A DNA stretch of 22,182 nt from Klebsormidium nitens (lineage: Eukaryota > Streptophyta > Klebsormidiophyceae > Klebsormidiales > Klebsormidiaceae): assembly GCA_000708835.1 (NCBI GenBank), contig DF237161.1, forward strand, positions 1-22,182, given 5' to 3'. The translations under genes were made by a program, and so were the position numbers. The notes under the pieces are model-generated. The model was not told the origin of the DNA and made no database searches. It was given only the letters and a program-made list of their open reading frames with translations. Shown piece by piece: positions 8,223 to 19,400 of this stretch. The first letter of the stretch is position 1, and each line of letters starts with the position of its first letter.

Positions 8223-11200
8223 TCAGAGCCGACTATCACTTTGTGGGTCTTCTTGTCCTAGCATGGTCAACTCATGGTCCACCCACGTCTTTTGCCTCAT
8301 GCCAGGTGACATCACCATGATTTTCACCATGTTTCGTCGCATGGTCTCAAGCATGCCTAGGAACAGCCTACATCCCTCTATCCGAAATTCTTCGAGCGGA
8401 TTCATTTGCCCGAAGCCTCGCACGCTCACCTGCACGAGGATGCAAGGTTTGTTGTCGATAGATATGAACTCAAGAAGCTATCAGCCGCTTCCTGCACAAT
8501 ACAGCCAGCATCGAAGACAAACAGTCCTGGAGCCATCCTTGAAACCGCGCGCGCAGGTCGTGTCACACCGTGGTGGACCCTCACCGCTGAGCGCAGCCGC
8601 TTCAGGTTGGCCAGGTGCAGCTTCCAGTAGTCGTCCAGGTGCACCACCAGCAGCTGCGTCTGCACAGCGGCACGACGACGTGAGAAGCGGCACGTCTCGT
8701 CGCACTCAAGACCAAGCCGCCAACGGACTCGGTCGAACTTCTGGGCCGTGCTTTGTGCGCCGTAGTGGCGGGCCGTGGTGCACGCGCTCACCAGCATCTG
8801 TTGCTGCTGCACCGGAGCGTCAGGCAGCAGGGCCGCCATGGCGTGGTGCCGCGCGATCAGGCTCTCCGCCAGGAAGCTGCGCAGCACCTGCACGGCCTCC
8901 CGCCACGGCCCGCTCCTGCACGCACCGACACCCACCGCCACGCGTCACATAACCAAGCTTGCCCCCACCGGCATGCAACGGCAGCCGGCACAGGAGCAGG
9001 GACCCAGACCATTTGCCAAAGACGTCGCCAGCATAGCGGCGGCTCACCACTCGGGGCCGCGCTGGGCGCTCCTGCGGGCCTGGCGCGCGAGGATGGCGCG
9101 CTGCTCCTGGATGGTGAGGTCGCGCAGGGGCACGCCCGGCGGCAGCGCCAGCGCAGGGCCGGGGGGGGACGGCAGCGCCTGCAGCTCCGCCAAGAGCGCG
9201 GAAGGGGGGGGCAGCGAGAAGGGAGGCGCATCTGCAGCAGCAGGACCCAAGAAAAGGGGGGGCGTGAGGGTGCGGGCTGTGTGGACGGCATAGACACAAG
9301 GTGCGCAGCCCGGCCGACAGACCGGATCGATGGAGAAGAATGCGGAGGATTGACCAGAAAGAGAGGGCCGGCAGGGCGGGCGGGGCGGTCAATAGGGCTG
9401 ACCGTTGACGTGCGCGTCCCCGAGCTGCTGAACCTCCGCCAGAATGGCCGCCAGGTCCCACGTGGCAGGGGGCTGCAAGCCAAGGGACGACAGTGCGGCA
9501 GCAGGGTGAGAGAGCAAGCGGCGAGACGCCGCAGGGGACAAGATGGCGACCCCGAGAAGCAAGGGCGTTGAAGGCAGCACGAGAAACAGGGGAAGCGACA
9601 CACCCCGCTCAAGTACGGGCACAGCAGGCAGCCCGTGTGGTGGAGGGCTTGTGCCCATCGAGACAGCGGCGGGGCTCACCTGATTGGCGGCCGCGTGGCG
9701 GGCGATGACGTCGTCGACGCAGTCCTGCATGTACTGGAACATGCACGCCTCGACGGCGGCGGCGGGCGCGGTGAGCAGCTGCTGGCGCAGCGTGTAGATG
9801 TAGGCGCGCTGCACCTCGGGCACCGCGTCGAAGTCCATCACCTGCCGCCGCTCGCGCAGGTGCTGCTTCTCCATGCGCACCTGCAGCTTGCGGAACTGCG
9901 CGCGCAGCCCGCACCACAGCAGCTGTCTCAGCGCAAGCGCGTGCAGCGAGGGGTGGGCGGGCCACGCAAACGGGCGAGGACAGCGAGCAGCGAGAAGGAA
10001 CGGGGGAGCGCAGCAGAGGGAGAAGGGCGAGATGTCGCGGCGAACCTCGTTGCCGACGGCGGGCGTGTAGGCGGCGATGTTGTAGTCGTCGTTTGCAAAG
10101 ACGGCGTCGACGAACTTGGAGAGGCGGGTGGGGTCCAGCACCGCGCGGAAGTGCAGCATCAGGTCGTCGTCCAGCCTGGCAGCCACCACATGCAGGCGCA
10201 CGCGGGCGTTAGACGGCGGCGCGGGGGGGGCAAGCGGCAAGAAGAGAAGAGAAGGCAAAGCGGCAGCCAACAAAGTCTACAAGCAAGGGGCTCCAGAATA
10301 GCAGAGCGTGCGGGCGGGAGGAGGGCCACTCACGAGACCATGAACTTGCTGGAGCCGGGGTCGCCTTGCCGCCCAGCGCGGCCCTTGAGCTGCACGCGGA
10401 GCAGGCGTCATCAAATGGACGGGGAGGGCGCGGAGCAGTGTCAGGAAGCGCGGGGCACAGGAGTGGACACCAGTGGGCCGGATGGGCTGCAACCCACGAG
10501 CATCAAGACGGCCTCGCTGCTGAGGTAGTTTCAGAGGTACCCCAGCGCGCGGAGGGCGCAACCTAGCATCCGATTGGACTCGGGCCAGCCTGACCTGGTT
10601 GTCGACACGGCGTGACTCGTGGAGCTGGGTGCCGATCACGTGCAAGCCCCCCAGTGCGCGCACACGCTCGCCCTCCTGCTTGCAATGCGCCGAGCAGTCC
10701 TGCAGGGGGGGGCTGCGGCGGTCAGTGGCTGCCAGCGCACAGCGCGCCGGGATGCCACGCCAACGGCTGAGGCGCTACTGCAGCGGGGAAGGGATACGTA
10801 GTGTCCTCAGCACTCCACGGCCCTTGCCAAGCCGTTCTCATTGCCACGGCAGCCTGCTAGTGTTCGAACCCAGCCGGCATCCAATGTCACGAAGGCGCTG
10901 TCCCTGCTGCGCCGTGCATGCCTCGCCTTGTGCAGCGCGTAGTAGGCAGCGCCCATCCAGAAAAGCAGCTGCCGCCGCTCGGCAGTTTGCTCGCCTCCAC
11001 TGGGCGCCGCCGCATCCCCCTCGCGCAGCAGGGCGTCTAGGCGGGGCGGCATCTCGTGCGGGGCGGCCACGTGGCGCTCCCAGTGTGCGCGCAGGCTGCG
11101 CTCCAGGCCCAGCTCCGTGGCGCGCGCCACCAGGGCCGCTGCGGCGTCCGTGTCAAAGGGGCCAACCACGCGGGCTGCACCACAGGGTACGCAGCGGCAG

Positions 11201-14200
11201 GTTGGACGGCAGCAGGCACGGTCCAGGGCTGCTGCCGACTCGGTCAGTCGACATAAGAGAATGCTGTAACTGCGCTTTCTGACAAGGAAAGCAACACACT
11301 GTGCGCGTGGTATAGGCTAGCCTTGAAAGCAAAGCGAAATCGCACCTGGAACCCGACCCAGTCTTAGAGCTGGTGCGTTCCTGGTTCCAGCTTGGGATTT
11401 CTAATGGAGCTGGTGTGAGAAAGTGAACACCCTGTGGTTGCTGGGGCCCGTACCCGCTTTCTGGGCTTGTGCGAGCAGGACCCACGTAGGCGTGCTGCAA
11501 TGCACGGACGGCAGCACCTGCGTGACGGGCGGCGGCGCCGCTTCTTCCTCGGGGCCGAGCGCGGGCGGCTCCGGGCCGGGCGGGCAGAGCAGCGGGTCGA
11601 GGTACTTGCGCAGCAGGGTGCCGGCCAGCATCTCCGCGTTGCCGCCCAGCAGGATGTCCGTGCCGCGGCCCGCCATGTTGGTGCTGATCGTGATGGCGCC
11701 GAAGCGGCCCGCCTGCGCGATGATCTCCGCCTCGAGCGCGGCGTACTGCGGGCGCGCGTTGAGCAGGTTGTGCGAGATGCCGTTGGCGGTCAGGATGTCG
11801 GACAGCACCTCGGAGCTGCTGACGCTGGTGGTGCCCACCAGGACGGGCCGCCCCGCGCGCGTCATGGCCAGCACCTCGCGCGCCACCGCGCCAAACTTGC
11901 CGCGCGCGCTCGGGTACACCTCCAGCGGCAGGTCGGCCCGCACGGCGGGCACGTTGGTGGGGACCACCACCACCGGCAGCTTGTACACGCGCACGAACTC
12001 CGACTCCTGCACGTGCGCACGCCCGACGATTCAGGAGCACAGGCGTCGAAGGGCAGGGGAACGCGGCAAGTGAGCAGCGACCCCTGGCTTCAAAGCAGCC
12101 TCAGGACAGCAAACCCTTGCTTCGATTGAGTGGCGGTCACACCGAGGCTCTCGCTCCAAATTGAAGAATAGCTTTTGCATTTTCGTGGAAGAAAGAAAAC
12201 GGGTATCCCATCTGAGCCAGTCGACGGTTGTTAGAACGCAACCACTCCTATCCAAGTCGAGATCAGGACGGTCGAGCACCACATCGCCCTCATAAACGCA
12301 TAGGTTGGGACTCTGATCAGGTGATGAATTTCGCTTGTCTTGTGAGAGAAGATCCAGAGGGGGCGGGTCTTTCCATTTGCTCTTTGCAAATAGCAGGCGC
12401 CGCAAAACACGAAATGGCTGGGGGACGACCAAGAATTGCAGCGCTGCCATTCAGATTCTGACGTCAAAACTGAAACGCTCGAGATCTTATGTCGCATCTG
12501 GTTAGGCACGTTCGTCTAGCCCCAGTATCGCACCGGTCCTGCCAAGCTTTGCGACCCCTTTTGAAACTTCGCAGACAGGAGTCCTTGCATTGAGATCGGA
12601 CGGTAGCGCTGCAACCTCGACCATCACAAGATTGTGCGATCCGCCTGATACTATCTCCGACCGGGATGGGTAAAGCAAGTTGCGGTGGGGGCGTGGGTGC
12701 GGGGCCGCACCTCGGTTTTGGCGGTGCCGGTCATGCCGGCGAGCTTGGCGTAGAGGCGGAAGAAGGCCTGGTGCGTGATCTCGGCGATGGTGCGCATCTC
12801 GGGCTGGATGGGCACGCCCTCCTTGGCCTCCAGCGCCTGGTGCAGGTGGTCGCTGTAGCGCCGCCCCGGCTGGCTGCGCCCCGTGAACTCGTCCACGATG
12901 ATCACCTGCCCGTCCTTGACGATGTAGTCCTTGTCGCGCTTGAAGCCCTCCTTGGCGCGCACCGCCGTCACCACGAAGTCGGCCCACGTGTTGTCCTCCG
13001 CCCACAGGTCGGCCACGCCCAGAAACACCTCCGCCTCCAGCACGCCCTCCTCCAGCAGCTCCACCGCACGGCTGCCCTCCTTCACCTTGTAGTGCTGCGC
13101 GCGCACACCGCAAGGAGTGCGCTCAGGAAACAGCGCCTCGCGCACTCAAGCAGGCTGCAGAACAACGGCATGGACTCTGCCGTCTATCGAAGAGTAAGTG
13201 ACATTTTCAGCGGGTGCGGCAGCCTCGTGGTGACAAGGGTGGCTCGGGTCAAGCTTGAGATTAGGGCGCCCCGGCAGTCCCACCTGGTCCTTGACCATGC
13301 GCGCTGCGGCGGCTGCGGCCTGGGGGTACTTGTCGGTGTTGCCCCCCGAGGGCCCGCTGATGATGAGCGGGTTGCGGCCCTCGTCGATGAGCACGCTGTC
13401 CACCTCGTCGATGATGGCGAAGTGGAACGGCCGCGCCTCGCGGTGGCGCATCAGGTGCTTGTTCAGCTCCACCATGTCGCGCAGGTAGTCGAACCCCACC
13501 TCGTTGTTGTTGGCGTACGTGATGTCGCACAGGTACGCCGCGCGCCGCGCCGCCGTCTCCATGTTGGCCTGGATGAGCCCCACGGAGAGGCCCAGGAAGC
13601 GGTGCACGCGGCCCACCCACTCGGCGTCGCGCTTGGCCAGGTAGTCGTTCACCGTGATCACGTGCACGCCGTGCCCCGCCAGCGCGTTTAGGTACGCGGG
13701 CAGCGTGGAGACCAGCGTCTTGCCCTCGCCCGTGCGCATCTCCGCCACCGCGCCACAGTGCAGCACCGCCCCCCCCAGCACCTGCACGTCGAAGTGGCTC
13801 ATCCCCAGCGTGCGCCGCGCCGCCTCGCGCACCGTCGCAAACGCCTCCGCCTGGAGGTCCTCCAGCGTCGCGCCCCCCCGCAGCCGCGCACGGAAGCGCT
13901 CCGTCTGCCCCTTGAGCTGCTCGTCGCTCAGCGCAGCCATGTGGCCCTCCCAGGCGCGCACAGCGGCCACCGTCTGCCGGAAGTCGCGCAGGACCCACTC
14001 GTTCAGGTCCAGCCCGCGCTGCACGGCCGCCACCACGCGCTGCACCACGCCCGGGGCCGTCTCAACTGCGGGGGCGGCTGCCGGGGGAGGACCGGGCGCT
14101 TCCTGCTTGTAATCGTCCTCATCAACCTGGAAAGTCACGGCCGCAGCCCGGCAGGCAACGGCCCTGTCCCTGGTCACAGGGGTCCGGTACGAAGCACGTG

Positions 14201-14537
14201 CGGCAGCTTGCCTGGCCCCGCCAGCCGTGCTCCCCGCTCTGCGTGTGTGCGCACCCGTCAACCCACCCCCCGCCAGCGGCCTACCCCCAGGAGGCAACCC
14301 CCATTGCTCGCGGTTGCCCCTCCGCTGCGGCTGCCCTTCTGCGGACCTCCCTCCCCAGTAGCGCCCCTGCGGCTGGCTCCTGCAGCCGGCCCACACTGAT
14401 GGCACTGGGGCAGCTGACCAGGGCTGTGGGGCAGGCAGGAAGCGCGCCTGGCAGGCAGCCCCCGCCCGCCCTGACGTGCTGGCCAGGGAGATGATGGTCT
14501 CCCCACAGCGGGGCAGCAGGCAGCAAGCGTCCGCCAT
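8223..14537 (-). CDS. SECA2: Plastid SECA2, ATPase of the second plastid Sec translocase
   Basis: Drives protein translocation into or across plastid membranes with the SCY2 channel. Twelve exons: 14537-13284, 13094-12711, 12006-11454, 11174-10927, 10699-10595, 10389-10334, 10175-10046, 9922-9680, 9472-9403, 9231-9048, 8915-8585, 8429-8223; phases agree at every junction, about 1254 residues. Walker A MRTGEGKT (267-274), [11 protein letters not shown] (344-354), DEVDS (377-381), [43 protein letters not shown] (656-668), [15 protein letters not shown] and [11 protein letters not shown] give a complete SecA motor. SECA2 rather than SECA1 is shown by HYKV after the first domain, the ARGKF region, [15 protein letters not shown] and [19 protein letters not shown] near the end. 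The first ~138 residues are Arg/Ser/Ala-rich and acid-poor, like a transit peptide; start at 14537 is the first ATG and less certain. Intron 4 seems to use a GC donor. There is no zinc-binding tail. Confidence 0.92.
10700..10926 (-). other. Probable GC-AG intron in SECA2
   Basis: Between exon 4 (ending ALHK) and exon 5 (starting DCSAHC) the best family-consistent donor is AAG|GCGAGG at 10926, with acceptor CTGCAG before 10699. Both sides are phase 0. A GT donor 30 nt further on (TTC|GTGACA) is also in phase and would add ten residues absent from plant SECA2. Confidence 0.5.
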
Positions 14538-16494
14538 ACTGGGAGGGCATACACGTCAGAGCAGCAAGGAGTGGACACTACAGGCACTCAGCGGTGAGCT
14601 TTGGGGCGCCCGAGAGCAGGCACAGTTGTACAAGGGGCCACAGCCTAAGGGCTGCGGCGGCAGAGCTGTTGGAGGGGCTCCTTCCCGCATGCACCCGCTT
14701 GGCCCGCTCTCCTCCAGGGGTAACTTGCAGCGGACACGTGCCGCCCCAGCATCGCAAGCCCGCCACCGGATATGCCTCAGCCAAACCAATCTGTCTCCTC
14801 CTGCAAGAAGTGAAAGCAAGCCCAAATGAACGAGTTGGCTCACGAGCAAGCAAGAAGGCTGGTGGAGTATGGCGCTTCTTGATGTGTCACGGCTGCAAAA
14901 ACAGTATCCTCATATCCCCGTTCTACTTCCGACGGCAATCTACTTAGCACAACTGTTGAGGATGCCTGTTCATGTCATGTTTCAATGGTCTGCCTACAGA
15001 AAGAGAAAGCACCAGCCTGCAAGCTGCGCATTTAAAGTGACACCTAAATGCACCGTCGGTCTGATGGGGGGTGGTGGTGCTCAGGACAAAAGCTACTGGT
15101 GCTACAACCAGGAAAGTGAGGGGCCGGGCATTTGCAAGCTGCCAAACGTCTTCTTTTTAATGAAAGCCAGGCAACTTCTGCAGGAACATACTACTGACTC
15201 CAAAGCAGTGTGGAAAGCGTCAGACCATGTGTCGACGATGCTCTGTGCGTTAAGCTCAGCTTGAGTTGTCATTCACGAAGCATTCCTTGCAGAATTCTTG
15301 CAGCATTGCAAAGACGCAGCATGCAAAGAGTCCCTATAAGTGAATGCTTAAAACGCTTTTGTACAAAAGCCTTCGCCCAGCTGAAAACCTACCTTTCAAC
15401 CACTTTCAACTCGCCCTAGTGCCTTGGCGTCTTCTATCCTATACTAGATACTCCTGCAGCCTGCTGCCACAAGATTACTTTCTGGAAATTCTGAACAGCA
15501 TTGTCAGCAATGTTGACTACCATGTTCACCACGGCATTCCTCCTTCCGCTGTCTGGCCAGTGGCAACGCCAAGGCCATGCCGCAGCAAAACCAGAGGCGG
15601 CCCGGAGCGGAGCCCCGGGCACGACTTTAGATTATAGATACACACTCCATCTTTGGCCGGTTCGAAGACCCGGTGGTATACCAGCTACCCTCGCCCAGAC
15701 ACCATTCATCATGATTAGGTACCTTAAATGCAATCTGCAGGCCGCTTCACTTGGAAGACTCTCACTCACTCACACAGGAAGAGGAGTCAGCTTACCGCAC
15801 TACATACAATGATACATGCGAGATGTCTTCGATCGTGCGTTTCAGGGAAGATGCTGTTTGGGATGACTCGGCGGATTGGCAAGATATTATATTAAGGTGA
15901 GTCCTCATGCGCATGCCATGTCGGATTGGCGGAGCTCAGGGACGGAGAAGATGATATCTGTCACAATTCTGCGCCCGCCTTGATGTCTATCGAACCCCTG
16001 CCATCAGTGGTGATCAGCAGTGTCCGGCTAACATTCGACTATTGTATAATGCATCATGCAACCAATTTAGAGGGATTATGACAACGGGAGTCCATATGTC
16101 CTCCATCCAAGTTGGATATTGGCACCGGCAGTATGTTGGTCGTTTGAGCTGCTACTCACGTTGCAAGCATGTAACAACATGGACATCATGAACAACGATC
16201 ATGTACTGTTTTCGGCATGTCAGAGCATGTTCCGTATCCGACGAACCAAGTTAGGCACGATCCGAAGCATGATTGGCATCAAAGGGACATGGACTCCCAA
16301 CCAAGTGATTATACGCCGCGCATGATGTGATTCGCCTTACAATGCCCCTTACAAGGGTCGAGTCAAATTGGCTGATATTGGCTGCTATTTCTCAGTTCAG
16401 ATGGTCTCCGCGCTGATAGATTGAGCACCAGAACGTTGACCTCCAACAACGCGTGCAACAAAAGGCATCAAAGAGCCAACAAATAGCAACACGG
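14538..16494. other. Intergenic region between PIN gene and SECA2
   Basis: About 1.95 kb separating two minus-strand genes. The part nearest 14538 should hold the SECA2 promoter and 5' leader; the part nearest 16494 is the 3' flank of the PIN gene. The longest frame (14869-15264, plus, 131 codons) matches nothing I know and lacks convincing splice or start context, so I do not call it. A short CTCACT tandem run lies near 15761-15773. Confidence 0.4.
16337..16353 (-). terminator. Candidate polyadenylation signals (two TGTAA)
   Basis: TGTAA, the usual polyadenylation signal of core green algae, occurs on the minus strand at 16341-16337 and 16353-16349. These lie about 145-155 nt past the PIN-gene stop codon at 16497-16495. 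A pentamer is weak evidence; the doubling and position are suggestive only. Confidence 0.3.
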
Positions 16495-19400
16495 CTACGG
16501 AGGTTGTTGCCTTGGTCTCTCGTTGTCTCTACTCCTTTCCGACCTGCTGGATGTCGTCTTCTTGGCCCCCTCCTTCGCTTGTGCATTCAGCCTGGCCGCA
16601 AGGTCCAGCATGTCCGCGGGTGCACTACTCTCCTTCCTTCCCGCCTCCGTCCGTGCAAAGCGCGGCCGGCGCCCCTGCGTTTTGTTCCTCCCGCCGCTCC
16701 CTTTGGTCGGTCGCTCCTCCCCTTCCTGCCCACTGTCATCCCCTGCCGACTTATCCGCCTCCACCTTCCGCCCGCTCGTCGTCGCCCGGCCTCGACCTGT
16801 CTTCGACCTCCCCCCGCGAGTCTGCCGCCCTTCTTGCGGGGCCGCAGCATCCTCAGGCGGCCCCGGCCCCCTTGCCCCTCCCGCAGGGCTTGGACTGTCT
16901 GGCCTGCGGCCTGCGTGCTCGCCCCGCTGCCTGCCTGCCTGCGTGGTCCTCAGTCCCGTCACTGTGCGGAAGCTCCCTCGGTGAACGGTCCCGTTCGTCA
17001 CCAGCTGCGCACCCTCGCTCGCGGTCCGGCGGGCCCCCCTCTCGGTCGCCCGTGTTCCCTCCCCTGACCCGGTGTCCCGCGGTCCTGCCTGGGGACTGCT
17101 GACCAAGGGGGGCCGTTCTGGGGGGGCGGTGGTGGTCTCGTAGCGGCGCAGCTGGTGGAGCGCGACCTCGGTGTCGATGCTGGCCGGCAGCACGACCGGG
17201 CGCGGCGGCGCGGGCGGGGCGGCCTCCAGGGCGGCGAGGAAGTCGGTGATGGGGCGCGCCTTGACCGCGTGGAACATGGCCTTGAGCTGCAGCGTCTTGT
17301 CGTCGGTCAGCAGCGTCACCTCGCCGCCGCCCCCCGAGAAGTGGACGCAGCAGTCCACCAGCTCGTCGTCCGCCTCGTCCGCCCGCCCCACCGCTGTGTA
17401 GCTCGTCTGCCGCCAGGCCTCCCGCGGAGACGGCACACCGACCAGCGCGGCGCGGTTCTCCGCAGGATCTGAAGGCGGAGAAGCGAGGTCCAAACAAAGC
17501 CACGAGGACACCCACGAACTACAGGAGCAGATAGTCCACCGAGGAGGTGTCGCTGCTCTAGTTGTTGTGGGCTTGGATGCTTCTTCGAATCATAATGAGA
17601 GGACAGCGATGTGCTCGGATGTCAATTCTCGAGGTCCAGAGCAAGGAATCCATCGACCGGGTGCTCGTTCTGCTTAATCGGCTAGATTCCAAGCAGGGAC
17701 GACGGGAATACAACACACGGCCGCGGACTTGCAAGATTTGAGGACGTCGTTTTAGCACGATTTTAATCGTATGGATTTGTGCGCCACTGGCCAACTTCTG
17801 GGCCGACGCAATGAGCGGGTCATTCCGGTGTAGCCTGGTCTTGTTTGCAGCTGGCCCGAGAGTTGGGCGGGCGTTGCGTGACAGTTCGCCCCCAGTCGCG
17901 CGGAAGGGGGGTGGGCCTCACCTGTGCCGACGAGGCAGCGCACCTCGGAGCGCCGCTGGCCGCGCAGCCACGTGACGCCGGCTGCCATCTCCTGGGACAT
18001 GTAGCGCAGCGCCTGCAGCACGGCACGGCTCAGGCACCCGGGCAGGCAGGAAGCAGAGAGGGGCGGAGCGAGAGGGGGAGGTCGAGAGGACGCCGACAGC
18101 GAAAGTAGACGCAAGAAGATGGTGGGCAGTCCAAAGGTACACGTACGGGAGTCTGTTTCTCAAAACGAGTTAGATCGGGCAGCACGCAGACAAGGGCCAG
18201 GCATTCAATGAATGGGAAAAGCAGGCGGGAGCGAAGTCAGTATCTATCAAGTATGACTTGGCGTTTCATGAAGAACACTCGAGCCAGCGTACCTGTGCTA
18301 CTGGAATACTTTGCACCTTGGCAAAACCGGTGTCAAAACCAAACGAGGCCTTGGCAGTCCTTGAAGAAACCAGGTGACTTCCGAAAAGCAACGAGGCCCA
18401 GCTGACAGATTCTCTGATACGGTGGACTTTTTCCAAATGCACAAGCCTCGACTCAGCGCACACGACTCCTGTAAGCTGTGTGGCGCCTGCCCGGCTCACC
18501 TTGCGCGCAAGTGCCCCCGCCCGCTTGTCGGGGTGGCTCTGCAGCCCGTCCAGCTCCTTCAAAACTGCAAAGCACACGGCCCACCAACGCAGCATCAGAG
18601 CCCGGGACAAGCCTGCGCCCAGCAATCGAGCAGGACAGCCCGAGCTCGAGATACCACGCTTGCTACCCTGTGCAAGTGACTTCGCGAGCCTCCGGTCTCA
18701 GGCCAAGCGCACAGGAAACCGCGTCTCCTTCGACCACCGCAATTCCGGTCATCTTCGCACATCATTGTTTTTTACCGGCTCATATAACGCTAGGCAACAT
18801 TCTGCAGGCATCGCGAATGTTGCCGCACGCCCTGCTCCTCGGCGGGTGGCCCTCACCTGCGAGCGGGACCACCGTCTGCACGCCAGACTTTTCGCGCAGC
18901 CGCTTAATCTGCGGCAGGTTCCTCAGAAACTGGTTCGTGTCGGGGATCACGTAGCGCATGGCCGGGGCCGCCACTGCTGGCCCCGCCGCTGCTCCCTCCC
19001 CTCCCCGCGTCCCTGCTGCATCTTCCTCAGAACGTGCCACGGCGTCTTGTTCGGAGGGCTCCCCCAGGAAGCCCAGAGCCCGGCCCGTCTGATCGACCAC
19101 CCGGCTGACGCCTTCAGGGACGAGGCCACGGGGCTTGCTGACGTCATGCACCTGGCCCATCTTGGAGAAGTAGGCGTGCTCGAGGGCCGGCCCTGGCGAG
19201 GACGCCTCATTACCTGTACAAACAGAAAGTCGATGGGAGGGAGGCCCAAGGGCGAAGGAGCGCGTGCAGCGTCCTAACATACAGCGGCGGTTGTCGATAT
19301 GAGGCATTCGCCGCTGCGAATCTGCACTCTGCATGGAGTGCGTTGGAGTACTTGCTGGAGTACTCAAAGATCACGTAGCAATGTCCCGAACGAAGACACA

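Noticed and set aside
8753-9571. Long plus-strand frame (272 codons)
   Set aside because: It is antisense to SECA2 exons; GC-rich DNA leaves several frames open. The same applies to plus frames at 9635-10528, 11434-12129 and 12666-13691.
14869-15264. 131-codon plus-strand frame between the two minus genes
   Set aside because: No recognisable motif, no supporting splice sites or start context, and composition like the surrounding intergenic DNA.
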